64,000 bases of DNA from Streptomyces mirabilis (GTDB lineage: Bacteria > Actinomycetota > Actinomycetes > Streptomycetales > Streptomycetaceae): positions 2,046,001 to 2,110,000 of the forward strand of contig NZ_CP074102.1 in the NCBI RefSeq assembly GCF_018310535.1, in the 5' to 3' direction. The notes under the pieces are model-generated. The model did not search any database, was not told where the DNA came from, and worked only from the letters and a program-made list of their open reading frames with translations. Position 1 is the first letter of the stretch; every line of letters starts with the position of its first letter. Of this stretch, positions 27,920 through 35,356 are shown piece by piece. A program made the position numbers and the translations under genes.

Positions 27920-28942
27920 CTATTCCCGGTGCTGGTCCGCGCCGCGCCGAGCTGTCTCGTCGGACGGCTGCTCGGTGTCCGGACGGATGTCGATGCGCCA
28001 GCCGGTGAGGCGGGCCGCGAGGCGGGCGTTCTGGCCCTCCTTGCCGATCGCCAGCGACAGCTGGTAGTCCGGGACGGTCACGCGGGCGGAGCGGGCCGCG
28101 AGGTCCACGACCTCGACCTTCGAGACGCGGGCCGGGGAGAGCGCGTTCGCCACCATCTCGGCCGGGTCGTCCGACCAGTCGACGATGTCGATCTTCTCGC
28201 CGTTCAGCTCGGCCATCACGTTGCGCACCCGGCCGCCCATGGGGCCGATGCAGGCGCCCTTGGCGTTCAGACCCGAACGGGTGGACCGGACGGCGATCTT
28301 CGTACGGTGACCGGCCTCGCGTGCGATCGCGGAGATCTCGACGGAACCGTCGGCGATCTCCGGGACCTCCAGCGCGAAGAGCTTCTTCACCAGATTGGGG
28401 TGCGTACGCGACAGGGTGACGGACGGACCGCGCACGCCCTTCGCCACCCGAACGACGTACGAGCGCAGCCGCAGCCCGTGCTGATACGTCTCTCCCGGGA
28501 CCTGCTCCTGCACCGGCAGGATGGCCTCCAGCTTGCCGATGTCGACGAGCACGTTCTTGGGGTCGCGCCCCTGCTGTACGACACCCGTGACGATGTCGCC
28601 CTCACGCCCGGCGTACTCACCGAGCGTCGCGTCGTCCTCGGCGTCCCGCAGGCGCTGCAGGATGACCTGCTTGGCGGTGGTCGCGGCGATCCGGCCGAAC
28701 CCCGACGGGGTGTCGTCGAACTCGCGTACCTCCTGCCCCTCCTCCAGGTCCTCGGGGTCCTCCTTCGCCCACACGGTCACATGGCCGGTCTCCCGGTCGA
28801 GCTTGACGCGCGCGTGGCGGCGGCTTCCCTCGGTGCGGTGGTAGGCGATGAGGAGGGCCGACTCGATCGCCCCGACCAGCAGGTCGAAGGAGATCTCCTT
28901 CTCCCGTACCAAGCCCCGCAGGGCACTCATGTCGATGTCCAC
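27920..28942 (-). CDS. nusA: Transcription termination/antitermination protein NusA
   Basis: The 340-residue protein has the NusA order: N-terminal RNA polymerase-binding domain, S1 domain (about 110-180, [21 protein letters not shown]) and two KH domains (around [14 protein letters not shown] and [13 protein letters not shown]). It lacks the C-terminal acidic repeats of proteobacterial NusA, as is normal in actinobacteria. GTG 28942 with AGGAGG 7 bases upstream is the chosen start; the internal ATG five codons in is less well placed. Only two bases separate it from rimP, so they form one transcription unit. Confidence 0.96.
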   Translation of the reverse strand: MDIDMSALRGLVREKEISFDLLVGAIESALLIAYHRTEGSRRHARVKLDRETGHVTVWAKEDPEDLEEGQEVREFDDTPSGFGRIAATTAKQVILQRLRDAEDDATLGEYAGREGDIVTGVVQQGRDPKNVLVDIGKLEAILPVQEQVPGETYQHGLRLRSYVVRVAKGVRGPSVTLSRTHPNLVKKLFALEVPEIADGSVEISAIAREAGHRTKIAVRSTRSGLNAKGACIGPMGGRVRNVMAELNGEKIDIVDWSDDPAEMVANALSPARVSKVEVVDLAARSARVTVPDYQLSLAIGKEGQNARLAARLTGWRIDIRPDTEQPSDETARRGADQHRE

Positions 28943-28944
28943 GG

Positions 28945-29451
28945 CTACGCCTCCTCTGCGTTCTCTTCGTTCTTGTTCTTACGGTTGAACTCGACCTGGA
29001 CGCGGGCCTTGGCGATGTCCTGGAAGGCGAGCCGCTTGGCGGTGGGCTTGCGCCCCTTCACGCCCGGCACCTCGACATCGACTCCTTCTTCGTCCACGCC
29101 GAGGATTCTCGCGACCAACTCGTCGCCGTCCCCCAGCTGGAACTTCACCAGGCGGTCCGTGGCGCGTACGTAGTGACGGTGCTCCTTGAGCTCGCGCTCG
29201 GCACCGGGGGTTCCGACCTCGAGGGTGTACTCGCCCTCGCCCATCGCGTCCGTCTCGTCGAGCTTCACCGAGAGCGCGCGGCTCACATCGGCGATCGCGT
29301 CCAGATCGGCGCCTTCGTCCGAATCGACGACAACACGCAGCACACGCTTACGTCCGACCGAGTCCACTTCGACCTCTTCGAGGTCGAGGCCCTGAGAGCT
29401 GACGAGCGGTTCCAGCAGTACTCGCAGCCTCTCGCTCTGGGTGGTGCTCAT
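28945..29451 (-). CDS. rimP: Ribosome maturation factor RimP
   Basis: The 168-residue protein is a RimP/YlxS family factor needed for 30S subunit assembly. The N-terminal alpha/beta domain ([20 protein letters not shown]) and the [20 protein letters not shown]-terminal SH3-like part are recognisable. ATG 29451 has GAGGAG upstream. It is the first gene of the leftward nusA-infB block and is divergent from the lipoprotein gene across 217 bases, which must contain the promoters for both directions. Confidence 0.95.
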   Translation of the reverse strand: MSTTQSERLRVLLEPLVSSQGLDLEEVEVDSVGRKRVLRVVVDSDEGADLDAIADVSRALSVKLDETDAMGEGEYTLEVGTPGAERELKEHRHYVRATDRLVKFQLGDGDELVARILGVDEEGVDVEVPGVKGRKPTAKRLAFQDIAKARVQVEFNRKNKNEENAEEA

Positions 29452-29668
29452 CCGGGTGACTCCTCGGCCGCGTGTGCTGTTGTGGGTTGGTCGTGTGTCT
29501 GGTCAAAGGGTATCCGGTCGCAGAGGGTGTTGCCGTCCACCGTCCCCCGCCCCCGGGGGGGCTGAGCCGCGGTGGCGAGCCCCTGGGGGGTGATCGGGTG
29601 GGGCACGGGTACCGTGATCACGGGCGTGCCGCCCTCCCTTTCGTACGAGCCTTCCGAGGACGTCTGCC

Positions 29669-30211
29669 GTGCCGTTCACCCTGCCGCCGCGCTCCCCCTC
29701 GGGGCCGCGCCGAAGGAGCCTGTTCGCCTCCGCCGCGGGCACCTTCGTGCTCGTGGGCTGTTCCGCCCCCGAGTCGTCCACCGACACCACGGTCGAGACT
29801 CCCTCGGCCGCGGACCGTGCGCGCGCGCGTGCGGCCCGCGACAGCGAGTCGCTCGCGGCACGCTACGCCGCCGTGATCACCGCCCATCCCCCACTGGCGG
29901 CCCGGCTGAAGCCGCTGCGGGCGGAGGTCGTACGGCACGCGAAGGCGTTCGGGAGCAGCGGAACCGCCGGCAGCCGGCCCTCCGCCACCGGCTCGCCGTC
30001 GGCTTCCGCCTCGGCGCACCCCAGCCCCTCCCCCGCCGTGCCCGCCCAGGAGAAGGACGCCCTCGCCGACCTCGCCACCGCCGAGCGCACCTTGGCCGAC
30101 CAGCGGACGAAGGCCCTGCTGACGGTCCCGGGCGAGCTGGCCAGGCTGCTGGCCTCGGTGGCCGCGGCCGGCGCCGCACACGCGTTCCTGCTGACGGAGG
30201 GTGCCAAGTGA
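29669..30211 (+). CDS. Small lipoprotein, function unknown
   Basis: The 180-residue product has a twin-arginine-like N-terminus (GPRRRSLFASAAG) and a lipobox LVGC with Cys31, so it should be exported and lipid-anchored. The mature part is Ala/Ser rich and largely helical, with a Ser/Pro-rich spacer around residues 100-125. The GTG start at 29669 follows GAGGA. Its stop overlaps the GTG of the DUF4439 gene (GTGA), showing tight coupling. No enzymatic motif is visible. The pairing with a ferritin-like protein suggests a common envelope or metal-related role, but this is only a guess. Confidence 0.8.
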   Translation: MPFTLPPRSPSGPRRRSLFASAAGTFVLVGCSAPESSTDTTVETPSAADRARARAARDSESLAARYAAVITAHPPLAARLKPLRAEVVRHAKAFGSSGTAGSRPSATGSPSASASAHPSPSPAVPAQEKDALADLATAERTLADQRTKALLTVPGELARLLASVAAAGAAHAFLLTEGAK

Positions 30212-30708
30212 GCACGACCGAGGACACAAAGAGCACCAAGGAGGCCGAGCGAGCCGAACTCGGCGCGTTGCAGGCCGCGCTCGCCGCCGAGCACGCCGTC
30301 GTCTACGGGTACGGAGTCGTCGGCGGCAGGATCGACAAGGGACGCCGGGGCGAGGCCCGCTCGGCGTACGACGCCCATCGGGCCCGGCGCGACGAACTCG
30401 CGCGCGCCGTACGGGACCTGGGCGGCAGGCCGGAGGTCTCCGCGGCGGCGTACGCGCTGCCGTTCGCCGTGAAGGACTCCGCCGCGGCCGTGCAGCTCGC
30501 GGCCGACTTGGAGGACCGCGTCGCCGGGGCGTACTCCGATCTCGTACGCGCCTCCTCGGGCGATCGGCGGCGCACGGCCGCCGAGGCGCTGCGGGAGGCG
30601 GCGGTGCGGGCGGTGCGCTGGCGCGGGGAGAGCGTAGCCTTCCCTGGTCTCGCCGAGCGGGCGGCCCCCTCGGCCACCCCTGCCGCGGCAACGCCGTCGC
30701 CCTCGTGA
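30208..30708 (+). CDS. DUF4439 ferritin-like domain protein
   Basis: The 166-residue protein is a helical-bundle protein of the DUF4439 ferritin-like family. The first helix (ELGALQAALAAEHAVVYGYG) has the Glu/His pattern of ferritin-like bundles, and DAHRARRDELARAV is the second helix. No signal peptide is present. A GTG at 30208 overlaps the preceding lipoprotein stop by four bases. A metal-binding or oxygen-sensing role is expected for the fold but not all ligand residues can be assigned by eye. A 69-base gap leads to the kinase-fold gene. Confidence 0.8.
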   Translation: MSTTEDTKSTKEAERAELGALQAALAAEHAVVYGYGVVGGRIDKGRRGEARSAYDAHRARRDELARAVRDLGGRPEVSAAAYALPFAVKDSAAAVQLAADLEDRVAGAYSDLVRASSGDRRRTAAEALREAAVRAVRWRGESVAFPGLAERAAPSATPAAATPSPS

Positions 30709-30777
30709 CGCGCCCCTGACGGCCCGGACGAGACGACCTGGACGACTTGGACCAGCTGGAAAGGAACACCTCGCGCA

Positions 30778-31731
30778 ATGGACTCGCGCATGGCCTTCGA
30801 ACCGCCGCGGCGCCTGGTACGGGCACTCGGCGAGACGCAGCGGAGCGGGTCCAACGGCTCCGGCGGGTCCGACGGGACGGGCGAGTGGCTGGACAAGCTG
30901 CCCGTGCTGGCGCAACAGGCGGTCGATCTACGCGAGTTGACCGTGGAGCGGGTGCAGGCACCCGGCGGCCGCAGCAGCCTTGTCCTGCTCGTCCGGCGGG
31001 CCGACGGGACGCCCGCCGTGCTGAAGCTGGCGCCGCCGCGGGCCCGTCCGGAGAGCGAGCGGGCCGCGCTCGCCCACTGGGACGGACGCGGCGCCGTACA
31101 GCTCCTCAACCCCGCCGACGCGCAGGGCGACACCCACGGCGTACTGCTGTTGGAGCGCCTGCGTCCCGATCTGTCCGTGCGTTCGCTGCCGGAGGCGAAG
31201 GCTCTGCTGGAGGCGGCCGGGACGCTGCGGCGGCTGTGGGTCGAACCGCCCGCCACCCATGTCTTCGAGACCGTCGCCGAGCGGACCGGGCGGCAGGCCG
31301 AGGCGATGCGGGCGGCGGCGAGCGCCGACACCGAGGTCGCGCCCCTGGTCGACGCGGCGCTCGCGGCTCGCGAGGAGCTCCTCGCCGGCCTGCCCGAGGA
31401 GCGGTTGCTGCACGGCACCTTCCGGCAGAGCAAGGTGCTCGCCGGTGAGCGCATGCCCTGGCTGGCCGTGGGCCCGGACCCGGTGGTCGGCGAGTGCGCC
31501 TTCGACCTGGCCCGGCTGGTCCGGGACCGGGTGGAGGACCTGATCGCGTCCCCTTCCGGATCGTCGATCACACGGCGACGGGTCAAGCGGCTCGCCGAGT
31601 CCCTGGAGGTGGACCAGGAGCGGCTGCGGGGCTGGACGTTGTTCCGGGCGGTCGAGTCCGGCGTACGGGCGGGGCGGGTCGGGCGTCCGCAGGACGCGGA
31701 GCTGCTGCTGGAGTTCGCGGGCTGGCTCTGA
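30778..31731 (+). CDS. Aminoglycoside/hydroxyurea phosphotransferase-fold protein, probable pseudokinase
   Basis: The 317-residue protein matches the APH(6)/hydroxyurea kinase family by its overall pattern: AVLKL with Lys83 in the N lobe, then the C-lobe segment LLHGTFRQSKVLAG and PWLAVGPDPVVGECAFDLARL. Active members have HGDxHxxN and an IDPKP-like metal-binding Asp. Here Asp is Thr214, the second His is Arg216, Asn is Lys219 and the metal-site Asp is Gly232. Catalysis by the usual route is therefore unlikely, so antibiotic resistance should not be assumed. The ATG at 30778 was chosen; ATG 30790 is also possible. It follows the lipoprotein and DUF4439 genes and ends 10 bases from the convergent ferredoxin gene. 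Confidence 0.8.
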   Translation: MDSRMAFEPPRRLVRALGETQRSGSNGSGGSDGTGEWLDKLPVLAQQAVDLRELTVERVQAPGGRSSLVLLVRRADGTPAVLKLAPPRARPESERAALAHWDGRGAVQLLNPADAQGDTHGVLLLERLRPDLSVRSLPEAKALLEAAGTLRRLWVEPPATHVFETVAERTGRQAEAMRAAASADTEVAPLVDAALAAREELLAGLPEERLLHGTFRQSKVLAGERMPWLAVGPDPVVGECAFDLARLVRDRVEDLIASPSGSSITRRRVKRLAESLEVDQERLRGWTLFRAVESGVRAGRVGRPQDAELLLEFAGWL

Positions 31732-31741
31732 CCGCCCCTGT

Positions 31742-31993
31742 CTAGCCCTGACTTCCCTGTGTGGTGGCGAGTTCGAGGGCCAGTACCGGGCAGTCGGCGG
31801 CGGCTCTGCGGGCGCGTTTCAGGGTGGTGGATGGAAGGGGGGCCTCGCCCAGGAGCGGGTAGCCCCACTCGTCGAGCGTGATGTGTTCGGGGAGGAGTTC
31901 CGCGCACAGGCCGTGGCCCTGGCAGGCGGTCCAGTCGACATCCAGGCGGTGCGTGCGGTCCGCACGGTCGGTGCGGTGGGCGTGGCGGGCCAT
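31742..31993 (-). CDS. Three-cysteine ferredoxin (3Fe-4S type)
   Basis: The 83-residue protein has Cys24, Cys30 and Cys68 in the pattern C-x5-C ... CP (ACQGHGLC, DCPVLAL), as in Streptomyces single-cluster 3Fe-4S ferredoxins. It should carry electrons one at a time between a reductase and an acceptor. The N-terminus is His/Arg rich (MARHAHRTDRADRTHRLD). The gene follows the NuoF-like gene by one base, so the two are coupled and are likely partners. It is the last gene of the redox operon. Confidence 0.88.
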   Translation of the reverse strand: MARHAHRTDRADRTHRLDVDWTACQGHGLCAELLPEHITLDEWGYPLLGEAPLPSTTLKRARRAAADCPVLALELATTQGSQG

Positions 31994-31994
31994 G

Positions 31995-33272
31995 TCAGTT
32001 CCTGTTCGCGGGGACGGGCAGCAGCGGGGTGTGGTCGGTCGCCGTGCAGTGGCCCGCGGCGTGCGCGTCGAGTTCGGCGGCGAAGGTCGTGAGCGCGCTG
32101 CGCACCAGGCGGACCGTGCCGTCGGGGTGGTGGCAGGCGCCGCGGCCCTCGACGAGTCCGGCCAGGCGGGCGATGTCGTCGCGGGTGCCGCCCTGCGGAC
32201 CGGGTGCGGCCAGGGTCTGGAAGGCGGCGGCGATACGGGGCAGACCGTTGAGGCAAGGTCCGCACTGGCCCGCCGACTCGAGGGCCAGGTGGCGCAGCAC
32301 ACGGGCGGTCTCGGCGAGACCGCAGCGGCCTGTGGGCAGCGCGGCGAGCACGCCCGCGCCGAGGTCGGCGACGGTCAGCGTGCGGGTCGCGGCCTCGGCG
32401 GCCGGGAGCCAGGTGCCGTGGTAGCCGCCGACCAGGACCGCGCCGATGCCGTCCAGCGGGAGGAGACGGTGCAGCGGCATCCCGAAGGGGGCTTCGACGA
32501 CCCGTACCTCGCGGCCGGGCACATGCACCGTGCACAGGGCGCTGCCCGGCTCGGCCGGGGTGCCCACCGAGCGGAACCAGTCGGCGCCGTAGCGGGCGAT
32601 CAGGGCGAGGTGGGCGAGCGTCTCGACGTTCTGGACGAGCGTCGGCGCGCGGTGCACGCCCTGTTCACGCACCGGGGGCCGCTGGTGGCGCGGGAGGGCC
32701 GCGTGTCCGGAGACGTACTGGGTGAGGGCCGAGGACTGGCCGGACAGGAAGCGCTTCGGGACGCGTACCGTGCGTACCCGCAGCGGGTCCCGTCGCTCGG
32801 CGAGCGCCGCTTCGAGGGGCGTGGCGTGGTCCTCGACCGCGAGGTACGCCTCCCCCGCGCCGACCGCCTCGGCCGCCAACTGCAGCCCGTCCAGGACGAG
32901 ATGGGGCGACAGCCACAGCAGTGTCCTGTCCTTCGCGCTCGCGGGCTCGCCCTCCGCGCCGTTGGCGACGACGACCGGGGTGCGACCGGTGCGGCGGCCC
33001 GCCTCGGCGACCGAGACCAGCTTGCGGTACGTGGGGAATGCGGCGCCGCCGCGGCCGGTGAGCCCGGACTCGGCGACCGTGCGCAGCAGTTGGGCCGGGT
33101 CTCCGTGCACGACCGGGCCGTAGCGCTGCTCGTGGGTGGTGAAGCCGGCCGGGGCGCTACCGGGGGCGAGCAGGCGAGGTGGCATGTAGATGTCCGTAAA
33201 GGTGGTGGCCATGGTCGTCGTCGCGGTCGCGGTCGTGGTCGCGGTCGTGGTCGTGGTCATGGTCGTGGTCAT
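31995..33272 (-). CDS. NuoF-like flavoprotein (complex I 51 kDa subunit family)
   Basis: The 425-residue protein resembles the FMN/NADH-binding subunit family: FMN-loop TGRGGAAFPTYRK (72-84), ANGAEGEPASAKDR (103-116) and APTLVQNVETL. The family's 4Fe-4S ligand motif ESCGxCxPC is ESAGQCGPC here: the first cysteine is Ala334, while Cys337, Cys340 and Cys380 remain. The cluster may be altered or a different residue may serve. The first 21 residues are a Thr/Ala/Met low-complexity run. ATG 33272 is favoured by AAGGAG upstream and an ATGA overlap with the previous gene; ATG 33212 would skip the run. There are no other complex I genes nearby, so it probably passes electrons to the adjacent ferredoxin and membrane protein. 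Confidence 0.82.
   Translation of the reverse strand: MTTTMTTTTTATTTATATTTMATTFTDIYMPPRLLAPGSAPAGFTTHEQRYGPVVHGDPAQLLRTVAESGLTGRGGAAFPTYRKLVSVAEAGRRTGRTPVVVANGAEGEPASAKDRTLLWLSPHLVLDGLQLAAEAVGAGEAYLAVEDHATPLEAALAERRDPLRVRTVRVPKRFLSGQSSALTQYVSGHAALPRHQRPPVREQGVHRAPTLVQNVETLAHLALIARYGADWFRSVGTPAEPGSALCTVHVPGREVRVVEAPFGMPLHRLLPLDGIGAVLVGGYHGTWLPAAEAATRTLTVADLGAGVLAALPTGRCGLAETARVLRHLALESAGQCGPCLNGLPRIAAAFQTLAAPGPQGGTRDDIARLAGLVEGRGACHHPDGTVRLVRSALTTFAAELDAHAAGHCTATDHTPLLPVPANRN
33212..33272 (-). repeat. Trinucleotide/hexanucleotide repeat encoding a Thr-rich N-terminus
   Basis: Variants of GGTCGT and GGTCGC are repeated for about 60 bases at the start of the NuoF-like gene, encoding the Thr/Ala run. 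The period is a multiple of three, so slippage would change length, not frame. Confidence 0.75.
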
Positions 33273-33868
33273 GGGCGGGCTCCTTCGGGCGTACGGGCTT
33301 CGGCCGTACGGAGCAGGGTGGAGGGGGTTCGCCCGGAGGCTCGGGCCGCGTGGGCGACGCGGATGCCGAAGGCCGTGAGGACCGCGGCCACACAGGAGAT
33401 CGTCAGCCACAGCATCCAGCCGGCGCCGGTGTCCGTGCCGATGCCGATGCCGTGGATGAGCGCGATCGGCCAGGAGGCATAGGCCAGCCAGTGGACGGCG
33501 CGCCAGGCGCGGTGCCCGACGCGGGCGCGGAGCAGGCTGGTGATCAGTACCGCCACCATCAGATCGAGGGCCACTGTGCCGAGGCCCAGCCAGAGGGGTT
33601 GGTAGGTGGAGGCGAACGGGACGAGGACATCGAGGAGGCTGATGCTCACATAGCTGTCGACGACCGCGGCCGTGATGTGCAGGGCCAGGAAGACGGTTGC
33701 GGAGAGGGAGAGGGCGCGGTGCAGCTGGACCGTCCCGAATCTCGGGAGGCCGGGGAGTCTGCCGCGCAGACGTACGGCGATGCCCAGGAGTACGACGACG
33801 GTGAACAGGACCAGGCTGACCGCTCCGGTGGCTCTGTTGGCGTACCAGAGGAGGGAGGAGTCGCTCAT
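33269..33868 (-). CDS. Ferric-reductase-like transmembrane protein
   Basis: The 199-residue protein has about six hydrophobic helices and the histidine pattern of the ferric reductase/cytochrome b-like membrane domain (LHRALSL, LALHITAAV, HWLAYASWPIALIHGIG), residues that could bind two hemes across the membrane. It probably moves electrons from the cytoplasmic NuoF-like/ferredoxin pair across the membrane, or to quinone. ATGA overlaps at both ends couple it to apbE upstream and the NuoF-like gene downstream. Family assignment comes from helix and histidine spacing. Confidence 0.82.
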   Translation of the reverse strand: MSDSSLLWYANRATGAVSLVLFTVVVLLGIAVRLRGRLPGLPRFGTVQLHRALSLSATVFLALHITAAVVDSYVSISLLDVLVPFASTYQPLWLGLGTVALDLMVAVLITSLLRARVGHRAWRAVHWLAYASWPIALIHGIGIGTDTGAGWMLWLTISCVAAVLTAFGIRVAHAARASGRTPSTLLRTAEARTPEGARP

Positions 33869-34842
33869 GCGGCGGCCTCGGGTCCGGGCCGGGTCTGGTC
33901 GGAAGTCGGCCAGCCCGGAGTCGTCACCACCGTGCCGTCCTTGGCCACCAGACGTGCGGGCAGGCCGAGCCTTGCCAGCCACCGTTCCGCGCCCGCGCCC
34001 TTGACCAGGGCCGCCGTGCCGGCCGCGTTGGCGTCGGCGCAGGTCGCGGCGGCCACGGAGACCGTGCGCCAGGGGGTCTCGGCGGGCAGGCCGGTGTACG
34101 GGTCGACGATGTGGTGGAGGTCGTGGGCGCCCCGGCGCCAGCGGCGGGTGGTGGTGCCGGAGGTCGCGAGGCCGCCGCTCCGGATGGCGACCGTGGCGTA
34201 CGTCCCCGGCGCGGGTGTCTCCTCGACCGCGCCCGTGGCGTCCTGGACGCGGATGCGCCAGCCGCCTGCCGGGGGTTCGCCGGCCACGGCCGTGTCGCCG
34301 CCCAGGCTCACCAGGACTCCGCAGCCCGCCGCCTCGGCGAGCAGGGCGGCGGCCTTGTCGGCGGCCCAGGCCTTGGCCGTGGCGCCCAGGTCGAGGTGGA
34401 CCCCGGCCGGGACGGTGACCGTGTCGGTCGCGCGGTCCAGGGTCACCGCGCGCCAGCCCGGGACCGGGCGGACGGTGAGCCGGACCGGGCGGTCGTCCTC
34501 CTGGACCAGCCGGAAGTCGCGGTCGTAGCCGAGAGCGCCGATGGCCGAGCCGACCGTGGGATCGACGGCCCCGTCGGTCGCGGCGGCGGCGCGCAGGGCG
34601 ACGGCCAGCGCCTCGCCGAGCAGCGGGCTGACCCTGACCGGGCGGCCCTGTGCGTGGTCGAGGGCCACCAGTTCCGAGTCCTGACGGAACCGGCTGCACG
34701 CGGCGTCGACCTCGGCGAGGTGCCGGGCGAGCAGCAGGTTGCAGGAGTCCAGCAGGGCCGGGTCGGTGGTGACCAGGCGGACGCTGGTGCCGAGGGCGCG
34801 CCAGTCGGCGGCGGCCGTGGTGCGGCGGGTGAGCGTGGCCAT
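33865..34842 (-). CDS. apbE: FAD:protein FMN transferase (ApbE family)
   Basis: The 325-residue protein is of the ApbE family, which covalently attaches FMN to Thr/Ser of target proteins. Visible motifs are RALGTSVRLV, CSRFRQDSEL, GALGYDRDF, LDLGATAKAWAADKA, LVSLGGDTAV and the metal-binding HHIVDPYTGLP with ATCADANAAGTAAL. No signal peptide is visible. The start codon at 34842 overlaps the preceding stop, and the stop overlaps the ferric-reductase-like gene. The operon shows no gene with a recognisable FMN-binding target domain, so its substrate is unclear. Confidence 0.9.
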   Translation of the reverse strand: MATLTRRTTAAADWRALGTSVRLVTTDPALLDSCNLLLARHLAEVDAACSRFRQDSELVALDHAQGRPVRVSPLLGEALAVALRAAAATDGAVDPTVGSAIGALGYDRDFRLVQEDDRPVRLTVRPVPGWRAVTLDRATDTVTVPAGVHLDLGATAKAWAADKAAALLAEAAGCGVLVSLGGDTAVAGEPPAGGWRIRVQDATGAVEETPAPGTYATVAIRSGGLATSGTTTRRWRRGAHDLHHIVDPYTGLPAETPWRTVSVAAATCADANAAGTAALVKGAGAERWLARLGLPARLVAKDGTVVTTPGWPTSDQTRPGPEAAA

Positions 34843-35204
34843 CACGACGCCCCCGAGGTGGAGTCGGCGGAGCCGCCGCTGGAGGAGGTGGGGTTGTCCG
34901 AGGGGGCCTGAAGGGTCGAGTCCGCACTGCCGCTCGAATCGCTGTCGCTGCCCGTGGTCGACGACCCCGAACCGGACGACCCCGAACCGGACGACTCCGT
35001 ACTCGTCGCACTCGTCGTACTCGTCGTACTCGTCGTACTCGTCGTGCCGCTCGCAGCCGTGTCCGCGTCCGCGTCCGCCTGCATCGTGCCGACCAGGGCG
35101 AAGACCCCGGCTGCCGCCGCCAGCGTGACCGCCGCCGCGGCGGCCGCCGTGCGCCGCGCTCCTCTGCGGACCGCCGCGGCGGCCCCCCGCTCGCTGCCTG
35201 TCAT
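34842..35204 (-). CDS. Small Ser/Thr-rich membrane-anchored protein, first gene of the redox operon
   Basis: The 120-residue product has a basic N-terminus, one membrane helix (about 19-40) and an outer tail made almost wholly of Ser, Thr, Gly, Asp and Ala, ending STSGAS. No folded domain is present. ATG 35204 follows GGAGGGGAG. In relatives as I recall them, proteins in this position of ApbE operons have this anchor and linker followed by an FMN-binding domain with an SGAT-type acceptor; here the reading frame ends at SGAS and the next codons belong to apbE. It may be a truncated flavinylation target or a simple anchor. Tandem repeats lie in the coding sequence. Confidence 0.75.
   Translation of the reverse strand: MTGSERGAAAAVRRGARRTAAAAAAVTLAAAAGVFALVGTMQADADADTAASGTTSTTSTTSTTSATSTESSGSGSSGSGSSTTGSDSDSSGSADSTLQAPSDNPTSSSGGSADSTSGAS
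34963..35046 (-). repeat. In-frame tandem repeats in the Ser/Thr-rich gene
   Basis: Two copies of a 15-base unit (GACCCCGAACCGGAC, 34963-34992) are followed by about four copies of a 9-base unit related to GTACTCGTC (about 34999-35046). They encode the SGSG and TTS/TST runs of the linker. All periods are multiples of three. Confidence 0.8.
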
Positions 35205-35261
35205 GGCTGCTCCCCTCCGAATGACGCTCTGTCACGTCCTACGGTCGGGGAACAGCCTGAG

Positions 35262-35305
35262 AGAAGTCTGTGAGGCACCCGTACGCCTCGGAAGAAGTCT
35301 CTGAG
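35262..35305 (-). promoter_or_regulatory. Direct repeats upstream of the redox operon
   Basis: AGAAGTCTGTGAG (35262-35274) and AGAAGTCTCTGAG (35293-35305) match at 12 of 13 bases and start 31 bases apart, about three helical turns. They lie 58-101 bases before the start of the Ser/Thr-rich gene. Spaced direct repeats of this sort are typical sites for response regulators; the regulator is unknown. Confidence 0.4.
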
Positions 35306-35356
35306 AGACGTCTTTAATTACAGACTTCAAGCAGTTCGGCTACTCGGCCGGTTCTG

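Noticed and set aside
30778..31731. Aminoglycoside or hydroxyurea resistance kinase
   Set aside because: The fold matches, but catalytic Asp, His, Asn and the metal-site Asp are replaced, so a resistance call is not supported.
31995..33272. Part of respiratory complex I
   Set aside because: No other nuo genes are nearby, one Fe-S cysteine is missing and the operon partners are a ferredoxin, ApbE and a ferric-reductase-like protein.
34842..34842. Frameshift joining the Ser/Thr-rich protein to apbE
   Set aside because: The TGA/ATG overlap is the same coupling seen at every other junction of the operon, and apbE is complete from its own start.
33212..35046. Phase-variable switch by microsatellite slippage
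   Set aside because: All repeat periods are multiples of three, so slippage would not turn genes on or off by frameshift.
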